From positions 984,394-1,048,393 of the forward strand of contig NZ_FNEZ01000001.1 in assembly GCF_900100375.1 (NCBI RefSeq): a stretch of 64,000 nt of DNA, given 5' to 3'. Positions 34,291 to 43,617 of this stretch are shown here, in pieces (within the stretch, counting starts at the first letter, position 1; every line of letters begins with the position of its first letter). The translations under genes and the position numbers were made by a program. Origin of the DNA: Flavobacterium noncentrifugens (lineage in GTDB: Bacteria; Bacteroidota; Bacteroidia; Flavobacteriales; Flavobacteriaceae). The notes beneath the pieces are model-generated. The model had not been told where the DNA came from and searched no databases. It saw nothing but the letters and a program-made list of their open reading frames with translations.

Positions 34291-34983
34291 TTATAAGCCC
34301 AGCATTTTTTGTAAATAAGCAGGATAATTTTCTAAATCTTCTTTAATGTGTTTGTTGTGGTACACGTCATAGCAATAATATCCGGGGATTATTTCAAAGC
34401 CGGTAAAAAGATAATTTGCCGCCACATTGAACAAAGCATCATCGGCACTTTTGCCTTTAAAAAGATATTGTGCGTTGTCATTAAAGCTTTCTTTTGGTGC
34501 ATTCCAAGTGGCAGAAATCATAAATTTTTTGCCTTGCATTTTACCGCCCATTCTGTATTGTTTTGAGCCTTCAATTTCTGAACGTCCGTCACCGGAAAGG
34601 AATTTTCGACTTTTTAAAGCGCTGTTGAACACTTCATCCACATATTTTTTATAGATTCAGGGCGTATTTTCCCAATTCACCGGTGTTTGCAAAATGACAA
34701 TGTCTGCCTGTAAATGTTTCTCGACTTCTTCATCGGCATGATAACCGTTTTCCACTTTTGTTTCGAGAACGGTATAATTTTTAGAGATGAAAAATGCTTT
34801 GGCGGCATTGTAAAATGATGCATTTAGATTTCCTTCAGACCAACCCGGATAGGTGAAGTGCGTGTTGATGAGCAATACTGTTTTCTGCTTACCGTCATTT
34901 TTTTTTGCCGCAATTTGTGCTGTGGTTTTTGTTGCAGCTGCTAAAAACATGATTAACATTGCAAATAGAATTCTTGTTTTCAT
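34291..34983 (-). pseudogene. Exported MdaB-like paralogue inactivated by a single TGA
   Basis: The gene has a signal peptide (MKTRILFAMLIMFLAAATKTTAQ) ahead of the same flavodoxin-like domain as its neighbour (TVLLINTHFTYPGWSEGNLN). It stops at TGA 34659-34657 after PVNWENTP, exactly where the paralogue has Trp (APWIYKKYVDEVF). The frame resumes without shift as IYKKYVDEVFNSALKSRKFL and runs to a normal stop at 34291. A single G-to-A change from TGG explains it. The rest looks intact, so the loss may be recent or strain-specific. Confidence 0.85.
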
Positions 34984-35071
34984 TTGATTTTTTACTAAAG
35001 CAAAAGTAAAAAGCTGTAGGATGAACGAATGAAACAGACTACTAATAAAAAAGAAACAAATTACCGATATA

Positions 35072-35100
35072 AAAAAACGCTCCTGAATGGGAGCGTTTGT
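35072..35100 (-). terminator. Terminator of the AraC gene
   Basis: AAACGCTCC pairs with GGAGCGTTT (35075-35083 and 35090-35098), followed on the minus strand by a T run. Confidence 0.75.
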
Positions 35101-35102
35101 AC

Positions 35103-35969
35103 CTAATTTTTGCCGTTTGCCTGCAGCCGATATTCTCTTGGCGTGAGGTTTACTTGTTTCTTGAAGAATTTTGAAAAGTAGTTGGGATATTCAAAACCCA
35201 GTTCATAAGCCACCTCGGTCGTGTTGAGTTTCTTATTTTCTATCAATAAATCCTTTGCCTTCTTGATTACAAAATCGTGGATGTTTTCCAGCGCAGATTT
35301 TTCGGTAAAATGCTTGATGATATCGCCCAGATAATTGGCGGTTAAGCCCAATTTATCTGCAAAGTATTGAACGTTTGGAAGATGGGAAACAGGTTTGCTG
35401 TAATAATCAATCAAGCTTTGTTGAAAGTCGGTTACAATGCGGTTGTATGCTTTTGGATCGGTTGAAAATTGTCTTTTATAAAATGCTTCAACCAATGAAA
35501 TCAACACATTTACATACGACAAAAGCACATTGTAATTTTGTTTTTCGCTTTCGTAATATTTTACCATCAATCGAAAAACAGCACTGATTTCCTGAACTTC
35601 ATCCTCTTGTAAATATAAAGCTTCGTGTTGTCCGTAATCGAGATAGGTTTTGAACAAGTATCGGTTTTCTTCGATGATTTTCTTCGAAAGCTGGACATAC
35701 ATTCCGGTATAAGTCGGCTCTACATCCCAGCCTATAGGCAAAATCAAATTCGGACTATTAAAAAAAACCGCCGTAATCGGTCGTCTGTCCGGAGTGGCAT
35801 TATTTACAACATTGATCTTAATGGAAATTCGGTAAAAATCAACAGTTATGGCTTCAGATTTTAATAACATATTCGGCGGATCATAATAACCTACGTCAAT
35901 ATCGGCGTCCAATGGTTTTTTCAGGCCGAGATAGTCGTTATAAGATTTAAAATCTGCGAAATGTTTCAT
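35103..35969 (-). CDS. AraC-family transcriptional regulator
   Basis: I choose the start at 35969 (MKHFADFKSYNDYLGL), one base after the transglycosylase gene; an in-frame start 12 codons earlier lies inside that gene. About 289 residues: an N-terminal cupin-like sensor domain (about 1-165) and a C-terminal double HTH (FVIKKAKDLLIENKKLNTTEVAYELGFEYPNYFSKFFKKQVNLTPREYR). The next two genes downstream are MdaB-like reductases, the usual targets of such regulators; inducer unknown. Confidence 0.88.
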   Translation of the reverse strand: MKHFADFKSYNDYLGLKKPLDADIDVGYYDPPNMLLKSEAITVDFYRISIKINVVNNATPDRRPITAVFFNSPNLILPIGWDVEPTYTGMYVQLSKKIIEENRYLFKTYLDYGQHEALYLQEDEVQEISAVFRLMVKYYESEKQNYNVLLSYVNVLISLVEAFYKRQFSTDPKAYNRIVTDFQQSLIDYYSKPVSHLPNVQYFADKLGLTANYLGDIIKHFTEKSALENIHDFVIKKAKDLLIENKKLNTTEVAYELGFEYPNYFSKFFKKQVNLTPREYRLQANGKN

Positions 35970-35970
35970 T

Positions 35971-37926
35971 TTAAAAATTAAATTCTTCAATAGAAGTCGA
36001 ATCAACAGCCGTCGAATCTTTCACGACTTTCGTCCTGATGAAGGAACGCGCCGCACCCGAAACCATAATCGGCAATTCGTAAATCGTATCTTCAGACGTA
36101 ATGATGCCGCGCCTCAGCATGATATTTCTCACCATTTTGTCGCGGTTTACAGCAAAATTTCTCAGATTGCCTTCGTCATTAAATTGGTACATAAATTTCC
36201 TCGGACTCGGAATGATATTCGCCAAATACAAACATTCATTCAATGACAATTGCGATGGCGATTTCTGGAAATAAAAATGGGCTGCTTCGCCAATGCCGTA
36301 CACATTTGGGCCCCATTCGATGATGTTGAAATACACTTCGAGCATGCGTTCTTTGCTGATAATGCGGTTGTTTTCCATCACATAAACCAATAAGATCTCT
36401 TCCAATTTTCGCGATAACGTTTTTTCACGCGTCAGGAAAACGTTCTTGATCAACTGCATGCTGATCGTGCTTGCGCCACGGGAAAATTTTCTGGTTTTGA
36501 TGTTTTTGATGATCGATTGCTTGAATGCCTGGTTGATGAAACCGTGATGCGAGAAAAATGACGGATCTTCTGTCGTCAATACCGATTTTCTCAGATAAGG
36601 CGTAATTTCAGACAACGGCGCGTAATTCGGATTTCCTGGGCCAACAAGAATCGGGCGCTGCGGCTTGCCATTGATCATCGCCCGATACACGAATGATCCG
36701 TTGAGTTTGTTCAGATCGGCTTCGCCATATTTAAGGATTTTAAGGTTTTCTTTGTTGAGCTTGCTTTCAAAAACCAAATCGTTTGGCCTGTCTTTGTTGT
36801 ATTCAAAATCAAGTCGGTAATCAAAAGTACCTTCGGCTTCCATGCCTTCAAAATGCGTAAACAAACCTTCGGGCAGCGATTCGATAAAATCCTGCGCTTT
36901 CATTCTTGGCAACGCAATTTTCAGCTTGTAAATTTTGTCTTTTTCGTTGTTGTATTCGACGTAGGGATTGAATTTCATCTTATTTAAAAGTACGGTCGAA
37001 CTGCTGTCAATCGCAATGAAGCTTTCGCCGAAAAGGAAATGGTAATCGAAACGCGCATTGTTGATCACGACATCTTTACTCGCAATTTTCTCGTGGTTGA
37101 CATGCAGGTTCGCAATCGAAGTAAAGCCGTCAATGTGCAATTCATCGCCATCCATGTCAATATTTTCCACGTTTAAACGAATCGAATCAAAGCCTGCAGT
37201 CAAGTTGTAGCGTTCGTCAAAATACGGCACTTTAATCCTTCCGGTATCGATGTTAAAAAACCGAATGTCGGCCTGTTTGTTCCGCGGATCGGCAAATCCT
37301 TTAATTTTCCAGCGCTGCGTAAACGTGTTGGTTTGCACTTGGATTGCCGTTTCGAGCTGTTTGTCTTCGAGCGTTAAAGTTTTAAGGTTGAGCTGCGCTT
37401 TTTTGCCCATGTCATCCATTTTGAGCGACAGGTTTTCGAGCTTCATATCGGTTGGGACCAAATTTAAAGCGTTGGTCAAAATCCGGTAAGCCAATTCGGC
37501 ATAATTCGTTTTTTCATCCGATGTGGTTTCTTTCTTTTTCGGAAGGAATGCATCGAAATTCCGGCCATTCGCGTTGCGTACCAATTGCACGTAACCGTTT
37601 TTAGCATCAAGGCTTCCAAGCTGCACATTTCCGGTAAACAAATGCCAGAAATTGACCGTTGTTTTCATGCTTTCAATGCGGAAAAGCGTGTCGGCATGTT
37701 TGGGTTTCAGTACGACATCTTTAAGTTCGACGCCAGTTAATCCATTGAATTTAGCCAGTTTGACCGTAAAATTGCTGTCGTAATCCTGGTCCATTTTCTC
37801 TTTGACTTTTACAATGGCTTTCTGAAGTAAAGCATCGCGAAAAATATAAACACCGGTTATTGCTAAAACAAAAATCACACTTAGAATCGAAAGTGTCAGT
37901 ATAATTTTTTGTTTTCTGGTTCTCAT
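35971..37926 (-). CDS. AsmA-like/GT51 peptidoglycan transglycosylase fusion
   Basis: Start taken at 37926 (MRTRKQKIILTLSILSV); the longer frame overlaps radA. The roughly 651-residue protein has one N-terminal membrane helix (about 8-30), about 400 residues of AsmA/DUF-like beta-rich sequence, then a GT51 glycosyltransferase domain: EDPSFFSHHG at 453-462 (catalytic Glu453), RGASTISMQLIKNVFL, EEILLVYVMENN, WGPNVYGIGEAA. No transpeptidase domain follows. It should polymerise lipid II glycan chains in the periplasm. It lies downstream of radA on the same strand. Confidence 0.85.
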   Translation of the reverse strand: MRTRKQKIILTLSILSVIFVLAITGVYIFRDALLQKAIVKVKEKMDQDYDSNFTVKLAKFNGLTGVELKDVVLKPKHADTLFRIESMKTTVNFWHLFTGNVQLGSLDAKNGYVQLVRNANGRNFDAFLPKKKETTSDEKTNYAELAYRILTNALNLVPTDMKLENLSLKMDDMGKKAQLNLKTLTLEDKQLETAIQVQTNTFTQRWKIKGFADPRNKQADIRFFNIDTGRIKVPYFDERYNLTAGFDSIRLNVENIDMDGDELHIDGFTSIANLHVNHEKIASKDVVINNARFDYHFLFGESFIAIDSSSTVLLNKMKFNPYVEYNNEKDKIYKLKIALPRMKAQDFIESLPEGLFTHFEGMEAEGTFDYRLDFEYNKDRPNDLVFESKLNKENLKILKYGEADLNKLNGSFVYRAMINGKPQRPILVGPGNPNYAPLSEITPYLRKSVLTTEDPSFFSHHGFINQAFKQSIIKNIKTRKFSRGASTISMQLIKNVFLTREKTLSRKLEEILLVYVMENNRIISKERMLEVYFNIIEWGPNVYGIGEAAHFYFQKSPSQLSLNECLYLANIIPSPRKFMYQFNDEGNLRNFAVNRDKMVRNIMLRRGIITSEDTIYELPIMVSGAARSFIRTKVVKDSTAVDSTSIEEFNF

Positions 37927-37942
37927 GTTGTAGGTTTTAATT

Positions 37943-39304
37943 TTATCCGAACAATTCGCTTGCGACATCTTCAATTTTAGATACTAAGCGGATTTTGATA
38001 AACGTATTTTTTAATGCAATCTTGTTGTATTTAGAAACGAAAATCGTGGTAAACCCGAGTTTTTCGGCTTCCTGAATGCGCTGGTCAACGCGGTTCACCG
38101 GACGAATTTCTCCCGAAAGCCCGACTTCTCCCGCAAAGCAAAAACCTTCGCCAATCGGGATGTCTTCATTCGACGATAAAATGGCAGCCACGACGGCAAG
38201 GTCAATCGCCGGATCATCAACAGAAATCCCGCCTGTTACATTCAGGAAAACATCTTTGGTTCCGAGACGGAAACCGGCGCGTTTTTCTAAGACGGCCAAA
38301 ATCATATTGAGTCTTTTGGCGTTGTATCCGGTCGTACTGCGTTGCGGCGTTCCGTAAACGGCGGTGCTGACCAATGCCTGAATTTCGATCATCAGCGGAC
38401 GCATGCCTTCAAGTGTCGATGCGATCGCGGTTCCCGAAAGTGCTTCTTCTTTATGTGAAATTAGTATTTCTGACGGATTCGAAACTTCGCGCAAGCCACT
38501 TCCGAGCATTTCATAAATCCCGAGTTCGGCTGTAGAACCGAAACGGTTTTTAAGTGAGCGTAAAATCCGGTACACGTGGTTTCGGTCGCCTTCGAATTGC
38601 AAAACCGTATCGACCATGTGTTCGAGGATTTTTGGTCCGGCGATCGTTCCGTCTTTGGTAATATGTCCGATTAAAATAACCGGAACATTCGTTTCTTTTG
38701 CAAATTTGATCAGTTCGGCGGTGCATTCTCGGATTTGCGAAATGCTTCCCGGCGAGGCTTCGATGTAATCGGTATGCAAAGTCTGGATCGAATCGATAAT
38801 GACGACATCAGGTTCGATTTCCTGAATTTGCTTAAAGATATTCTGGGTTTTCGTTTCGGTCAGAATGTAGCAATTGTCGCCATTTGGCGTAATCCTTTCG
38901 GCGCGCATCTTAATTTGCTTCTGGCTTTCCTCGCCTGAAACATACAGGGTTTTGTAAGGCAGTTTGAGTGAAATCTGCAACAGCAAGGTGCTTTTTCCGA
39001 TTCCGGGTTCGCCACCTAAAAGGATCAGCGATCCCGGAACGATGCCGCCACCGAGCACGCGGTTAAGTTCGCCGTCAAAAGAATCCATGCGGATTTCCTG
39101 TGCCGAATCGATTTCGTTGATTTTTAAAGGCTTGCTGGCCTTTGTTGTGGTTGTGGTTTCGGGTTTCCAGCTTTGCTTTTCAGACTTCTGGATGATTTCT
39201 TCCACTATGGTGTTCCATTCTTTGCAGGAGTTGCATTGTCCTTGCCATCGGGCATATTGGGCGCCGCAATTCTGGCAAAAAAAGGAAGTTTTAACTTTTG
39301 ACAT
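37943..39304 (-). CDS. radA: DNA repair protein RadA
   Basis: A 453-residue RecA-like ATPase that helps branch migration in recombination. The zinc finger has C10, C13, C24 and C27; Walker A GEPGIGKS is at 98-105; the RadA-specific KNRFG is at 252-256; a Lon-protease-like C-terminal domain follows (FLNVTGGISVDDPAIDLAVVAAILSS). Complete. Upstream of the transglycosylase gene, downstream of an esterase. Confidence 0.97.
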   Translation of the reverse strand: MSKVKTSFFCQNCGAQYARWQGQCNSCKEWNTIVEEIIQKSEKQSWKPETTTTTKASKPLKINEIDSAQEIRMDSFDGELNRVLGGGIVPGSLILLGGEPGIGKSTLLLQISLKLPYKTLYVSGEESQKQIKMRAERITPNGDNCYILTETKTQNIFKQIQEIEPDVVIIDSIQTLHTDYIEASPGSISQIRECTAELIKFAKETNVPVILIGHITKDGTIAGPKILEHMVDTVLQFEGDRNHVYRILRSLKNRFGSTAELGIYEMLGSGLREVSNPSEILISHKEEALSGTAIASTLEGMRPLMIEIQALVSTAVYGTPQRSTTGYNAKRLNMILAVLEKRAGFRLGTKDVFLNVTGGISVDDPAIDLAVVAAILSSNEDIPIGEGFCFAGEVGLSGEIRPVNRVDQRIQEAEKLGFTTIFVSKYNKIALKNTFIKIRLVSKIEDVASELFG

Positions 39305-39311
39305 AAATGTT

Positions 39312-40454
39312 TTACATGTTCTTGATTTCGTCGGCCTTATTGAGCATCATGTCTTTGGTAAGGTTTCCAATCTCTTCTTTCTGGTAAGCGCTTTGGTAGC
39401 TTTTTACTGCGCGTTTGAGGTCGCCTGTTTTTTCATACATCAGGCCCATTTCATAATCGGCGAGCATGCTTTTCGGGTAATTTTTTCGGGCAAGATCGGC
39501 AAGTTTGTCAAATTCGGCGTAAGCCTTATTCTTTAAAATCGCGGCTTCGATCGCTTTGAAATCGTTCAGCCTGACCTGCATTTTAATGTTCAGGGATTTT
39601 TCCATGACGTCATATTTATTGATCAGATAATCAACAAATCCGCCTGGAAGCGTAACAATTTTCTCATTGAATTCGGCACTTGAAATCGGTTGGTACACCG
39701 CAAAAAATTGGTACAATGCGTTTGGAATCGAATGCAATACCAGCGAATAATGCGAAGCGCCTTTAAAATCGTCAAACTGATAATTCAGCGTTGGTTTTGA
39801 GATTTTTTTCGCGGCGGCATCAAGCGCCTGGATGCGCGTTCTCATTTTTTTCAGGTCGCCATCGGCAGTCGAATGATAATAGAAAATTGGCGTTGTGATC
39901 AGGGAAAAACGTTCCGGCAATTGCTCTTCCATGCCCAATGGCAATTCCGGGCTTAATGAAATATACGCGTTAAATAAAGGTTGGTCTTTGTATAAATACA
40001 GGTTTAAAAATCCAGCAGTAACATCATGTCCGGCGATGATTTTAAAAGGCGCAAGCCTAAAATTCTTTTCGAGGTACGGCATCAGTTCCAATCCTAAAAA
40101 TTCAAAAAACCGATCTCCTTTTTCATCAGGCAAACCCGTTGTTGCATCTACAGAGCAGTCGTTTTCACGCTCGTTGTTTTTATTTTGGCTGATGCCAACG
40201 ATGATCACTTCGGGAAGATCGTCCCAGTAATTCCCATATTGAATGGCGCCCTGGAACGGATCAAAAAGATAATCGCCGTCGAGTAATAATAAAAGCGGGT
40301 ATTTTTTAGCCGGATTTTTAGCGTAAGACGGCGGAAGGCTGATCGTAAGCTCGCGGTCTTCTTTTAGTTTTTTTGAAGGGAAAGTTTCAACGGTTTTTTG
40401 CGCATCGGCAGCGATAAAAGTGATCAGAGTGATCAGAAGCAGGAAATTTTTCAT
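39312..40454 (-). CDS. Exported esterase-fold (alpha/beta hydrolase) protein with TPR-like tail
   Basis: I choose 40454 (MKNFLLLITLITFIAADAQ) as start, giving a signal peptide; the longer frame runs back into the preceding gene. About 380 residues with an esterase D-like fold (KYPLLLLLDGDYLFDPFQGAIQYGNYW ... VIIVGISQNKNNERENDCS). The nucleophile position reads AGHDVTAGF, that is GHD in place of the usual GHS, so serine catalysis is doubtful. The last 60 residues form a TPR-like unit (YEMGLMYEKTGDLKRAVKSYQSAYQKEE). Ends 7 bases before radA. Confidence 0.78.
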   Translation of the reverse strand: MKNFLLLITLITFIAADAQKTVETFPSKKLKEDRELTISLPPSYAKNPAKKYPLLLLLDGDYLFDPFQGAIQYGNYWDDLPEVIIVGISQNKNNERENDCSVDATTGLPDEKGDRFFEFLGLELMPYLEKNFRLAPFKIIAGHDVTAGFLNLYLYKDQPLFNAYISLSPELPLGMEEQLPERFSLITTPIFYYHSTADGDLKKMRTRIQALDAAAKKISKPTLNYQFDDFKGASHYSLVLHSIPNALYQFFAVYQPISSAEFNEKIVTLPGGFVDYLINKYDVMEKSLNIKMQVRLNDFKAIEAAILKNKAYAEFDKLADLARKNYPKSMLADYEMGLMYEKTGDLKRAVKSYQSAYQKEEIGNLTKDMMLNKADEIKNM

Positions 40455-40506
40455 GGTTGGCCGGATTGGTTTTTGTCGGTTTGAAAACAGACAGCAATAT
40501 AACGAA

Positions 40507-41469
40507 TTATTTGCTTCGGTTAAAAACCGGCAGAAATAAAAATGACAGCACGCCCAACAAGACCAATACCAGCATTTGGGACGTCCAGACGATCCATCCG
40601 AATGCATTTCCAACCGTTTCAGAAATGGAATAGAACAGTAAGATTTTAGAGATCAGGAACGGATAAGAACCGAAACCGCTATTCGTAAAAGCAATGGCAA
40701 TACTTCCGACAACAAACGAGGTCACGACTGCGCCGATCGACAAATGGCTTGTTTCAGGAAAAGCGAAGATCGTCACGTAAAACATTCCGATAAACGACAA
40801 CCAGATGAAAATCGTGTGAAAGAAATAAGCCCATTTTTTTTCCATGTGTACGAGGCTGAAAATCCCTTCTTTGAGTCCGGACACCTTTTGTTTGAGGCTC
40901 AGGATCAGTTTTGAACGGGAATACATGTAAATCAGGATCAAGACGACAAAAGCGACCAATCCGGCAACGACAAGAATCAGTAATTTTTTTAATGGGATTT
41001 TGTCGAGGATGAATGCTTTAACCACGTCAAACTGCAAAGTTACAGCGAGTAGCATAAAGAGCAAAAGAATCACCATGTCGACAATGCGTTCGGCAACTAT
41101 GCTTCCGAAACCTTTGTCAAATGGGATGCCGTTGTATTTTTTGACAACCAATGCCCTTGAGATTTCGCCCGATCTTGGAACCGTTAAGTTCAGCAAATAC
41201 CCAATGTTGACGGCCATGAAATTATTCTGGAATGACGAAGTGTAGCCCATTTGCTCGAGCGAAAACTTCCAGCGGTAAGCGCGTGAGGCATTTCCGAGGA
41301 CGGCAATAAATCCGGCGATAAAAATATAGGTGTAATCGGCATTTTTAAAATAGCCTTCAATTTCTTTGATTTGTTCCGGTGTAAACTGGTGGTAAGAATA
41401 GTAGATCAGGTAAACGCCCAGTAAAACCGGGAGTAAAATGGATAACCACTTGCTGATTTGCTGCTTCAC
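40507..41469 (-). CDS. YbhN/MprF-type flippase-domain membrane protein
   Basis: A 320-residue protein with about eight membrane helices of the UPF0104/lysylphosphatidylglycerol synthase transmembrane family. Signatures: AVLGNASRAYRWKF, NIGYLLNLTVPRSGEISRALVVKKYNGIPFDKGFGSIVAERIVDM and a late GSIAIAFTNSGFGSYPFL. The family includes lipid flippases and lipid-transport helpers; the substrate here is unknown. It ends just after panD (2 bases apart), in one unit with panC-panD. Confidence 0.85.
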   Translation of the reverse strand: MKQQISKWLSILLPVLLGVYLIYYSYHQFTPEQIKEIEGYFKNADYTYIFIAGFIAVLGNASRAYRWKFSLEQMGYTSSFQNNFMAVNIGYLLNLTVPRSGEISRALVVKKYNGIPFDKGFGSIVAERIVDMVILLLFMLLAVTLQFDVVKAFILDKIPLKKLLILVVAGLVAFVVLILIYMYSRSKLILSLKQKVSGLKEGIFSLVHMEKKWAYFFHTIFIWLSFIGMFYVTIFAFPETSHLSIGAVVTSFVVGSIAIAFTNSGFGSYPFLISKILLFYSISETVGNAFGWIVWTSQMLVLVLLGVLSFLFLPVFNRSK

Positions 41470-41471
41470 AA

Positions 41472-41822
41472 TTACGTAAGGGAATTGTCTTTTTCGTTAG
41501 GAAAAACGAGGCTAGGCTTAAATAATTTGGCTTCTTCGAATTCGAGGATCCCGTAAGAAATAATAATGATAATGTCGCCTTTCTGGACTTTTCTAGCCGC
41601 CGGGCCGTTTAGCGTAATTTCGCCGCTGTTGCGATTTCCTTTAATCGCATAGGTTTCGAGGCGTTCGCCGTTATTGATGTTGACGATGGAAACTTTTTCG
41701 CCTTCAATGATATTTGAGGCTTCCATTAAAGCTTCGTCAATGGTAATACTGCCAATGTAATTGAGATCGGCTCCGGTTACGGTAACGCGGTGTATTTTCG
41801 ATTTTACAACTTGAACTTGCAT
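41472..41822 (-). CDS. panD: Aspartate 1-decarboxylase
   Basis: A 116-residue pyruvoyl enzyme making beta-alanine from aspartate for pantothenate synthesis. The self-cleavage site is Gly24-Ser25 (NYIGSITID); Lys9 and the [19 protein letters not shown] segment are conserved. Length is normal. It follows panC by 14 bases on the same strand, so the two pantothenate genes are co-transcribed. Confidence 0.96.
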   Translation of the reverse strand: MQVQVVKSKIHRVTVTGADLNYIGSITIDEALMEASNIIEGEKVSIVNINNGERLETYAIKGNRNSGEITLNGPAARKVQKGDIIIIISYGILEFEEAKLFKPSLVFPNEKDNSLT

Positions 41823-41836
41823 GGGGCAAAGGTAAA

Positions 41837-42685
41837 TTAATTTAATGAAATAGTATCGATCAATCTGATTTTGTTGACAAAAACGGCGATGAACGCGCGG
41901 TATTTATGGCCTTCGGTTTTGTGTTCGAATGGCAATAAAGTCGCTTCATCTGCGATTTCGAAATATTCGAGGTCAAAGCCCGGAAGGATTTCGAAAGTGC
42001 TGTAAACCCAATCGGCGACCTGCTTAGCACTTTCTGTGCCAAAACGCGTTTTTGCTTCTTTGAGGGTTTTGTATATGACAGCGGCGTTTGTTCGCTCTTC
42101 AGGTGTCAGGCGTTCGTTTCTGGAACTCATTGCAAGCCCGTTTGCTTCGCGAAAAATCGGGCAACCGATGACGTTTACAGGCAAATGGTGTTTTTCGACC
42201 ATTTTCTTTACGATCTGCAATTGCTGGAAATCTTTCTCGCCGAAATACGCGTTGGTGGGTTTTACGATTTCAAACAGGCGCTTTACGATCGTGCCGACAC
42301 CGTCAAAATGTCCGGTCCTGAACTTTCCTTCCATCTGATTTTCAAGTCCGTCGTAATCGAAATGCGTAGAAACCGTTTCGCCTTCATAAATGTCAGCGAC
42401 ACCTGGTGCGAAAACAATAATATCGGAATTCAATTTTTCAATTTTTTCAACATCGGCGTCAAGCGTACGCGGGTATTTTTCGAGGTCTTCGGGATTGTTG
42501 AACTGCGTTGGGTTCACAAAAATACTGATGACGGTAAAGTCGTTGTTTTTTAATGATTCTTCGAGCAAAGATAAATGCCCGGCGTGCAAAGCGCCCATGG
42601 TTGGTACAAATCCGATCGTGCTGTTTGGGGTAGAAACAGATTTCAAATGGGCTGACAAATCGGCTTGCCTGCTGAATATAAGCAT
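41837..42685 (-). CDS. panC: Pantothenate synthetase
   Basis: A 282-residue ATP-dependent ligase joining pantoate and beta-alanine. The HxGH motif is at 34-37 ([10 protein letters not shown]); [16 protein letters not shown], and the KMSKS-like [13 protein letters not shown] are present. The start is the ATG at 42685, only 24 bases from a TAAGTTTG -7 box (minus strand 42716-42709). It is divergent from the glycogen-synthase-like gene. Confidence 0.96.
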   Translation of the reverse strand: MLIFSRQADLSAHLKSVSTPNSTIGFVPTMGALHAGHLSLLEESLKNNDFTVISIFVNPTQFNNPEDLEKYPRTLDADVEKIEKLNSDIIVFAPGVADIYEGETVSTHFDYDGLENQMEGKFRTGHFDGVGTIVKRLFEIVKPTNAYFGEKDFQQLQIVKKMVEKHHLPVNVIGCPIFREANGLAMSSRNERLTPEERTNAAVIYKTLKEAKTRFGTESAKQVADWVYSTFEILPGFDLEYFEIADEATLLPFEHKTEGHKYRAFIAVFVNKIRLIDTISLN

Positions 42686-42708
42686 GTGCGTTTGATTAAA
42701 ATACGGTG

Positions 42709-42716
42709 CAAACTTA
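42709..42716 (-). promoter_or_regulatory. Putative -7 box of panC
   Basis: Minus-strand TAAGTTTG followed by C is a full match to the Bacteroidetes TAnnTTTG box, 24 bases before the panC start. Confidence 0.5.
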
Positions 42717-42747
42717 AGATTTTAGTTAATAACTGCATAAATTTTTG

Positions 42748-42755
42748 TAATTTTG
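42748..42755 (+). promoter_or_regulatory. Putative -7 box of the glycogen-synthase-like gene
   Basis: TAATTTTG matches TAnnTTTG 38 bases before the ATG at 42794. It is back-to-back with the panC box, with 31 bases between. Confidence 0.5.
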
Positions 42756-42793
42756 CCTGTTTTTTGTTGACAATAAGTAAAGTAAATTACAAT

Positions 42794-43600
42794 ATGGAGG
42801 ATAAGAGGATATTATACGTATCATCTGAAGTTGTGCCCTATCTGGCTGAAAATGAGGTTTCTTTAATGTCTTATGATGTTCCGAAAATGATCAATGATCA
42901 GGGTGGGCAAATCAGGATATTCATGCCCAGATATGGAAATATAAATGAAAGAAGGCACCAATTGCATGAAGTAATCAGGCTTTCGGGAATGAATTTAGTT
43001 GTCAACGATCTTGATATGCCGCTGATTATTAAGGTGGCGTCTATCCCAAAAGAGCGCATACAGGTTTATTTTATCGATAACGACGAATATTTCAAGAGAA
43101 AAGCCACGTTTACAGATGAAGAAGGTGTTTTGTATCCGGACAACGACGAGCGTGCGATTTTCTTTGCAAAAGGCGTGGTTGAAACGGTGAAAAAACTCAA
43201 TTGGGTTCCGGACATTATTCACGTTCACGGCTGGATGGCCGCGATGCTTCCGGTTTACATGAAGCATTATTATAAAGATGAAGCGCTTTTCGCGGATACT
43301 AAAATCGTGACTTCGGTTTATTCTCAATCTTTTGAAGGTGCGCTCGACCTTGAAATGATCAACAAAGTAAAATTTGATAATGTTCCTGAAGAGGCGATTA
43401 GTTTCCTTGAAACGCCAAATTACGAAAACATCCTCAAAACGTCGATAAACCACTCTGATGCAGTGATTATCGCGTCTGAAAACCTGTCTCCAAGTTTAAC
43501 AAAATTTATAGAATCATCGGGAAAACCTTTTCTACCTTTCGCCCCCAAAGACCGGTTTGCTGAGGCATACACGAGTTTTTACAAGAATTCGGTTTTATAA
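42794..43600 (+). CDS. Glycogen/starch synthase N-terminal domain protein (half-length)
   Basis: Start at ATG 42794 (MEDKRILYVSSEVVPYLAENEVS); the longer frame overlaps panC. The 268 residues match only the N-terminal Rossmann domain of GT5 glycogen synthases: SEVVPYLAENEVSLMSYDVPKMI, IRIFMPRYGNI, FAKGVVETVKKLNWVPDIIHVHGWMAAMLPVYMKH. The C-terminal nucleotide-sugar-binding half is absent, and Lys of the usual K-T/V-GGL motif is replaced. So GlgA activity is unlikely. It precedes DUF4270 and glmS on the same strand, a linkage I recall from other Flavobacteriaceae. Confidence 0.8.
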   Translation: MEDKRILYVSSEVVPYLAENEVSLMSYDVPKMINDQGGQIRIFMPRYGNINERRHQLHEVIRLSGMNLVVNDLDMPLIIKVASIPKERIQVYFIDNDEYFKRKATFTDEEGVLYPDNDERAIFFAKGVVETVKKLNWVPDIIHVHGWMAAMLPVYMKHYYKDEALFADTKIVTSVYSQSFEGALDLEMINKVKFDNVPEEAISFLETPNYENILKTSINHSDAVIIASENLSPSLTKFIESSGKPFLPFAPKDRFAEAYTSFYKNSVL

Positions 43601-43617
43601 ATATTTATTAAGGTCAA

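Noticed and set aside
34657..34659. TGA read as Trp or selenocysteine in the MdaB-like paralogue
   Set aside because: Many other genes here end in or avoid internal TGA normally, and there is no SECIS-like structure visible; a simple nonsense mutation is the plainer reading.
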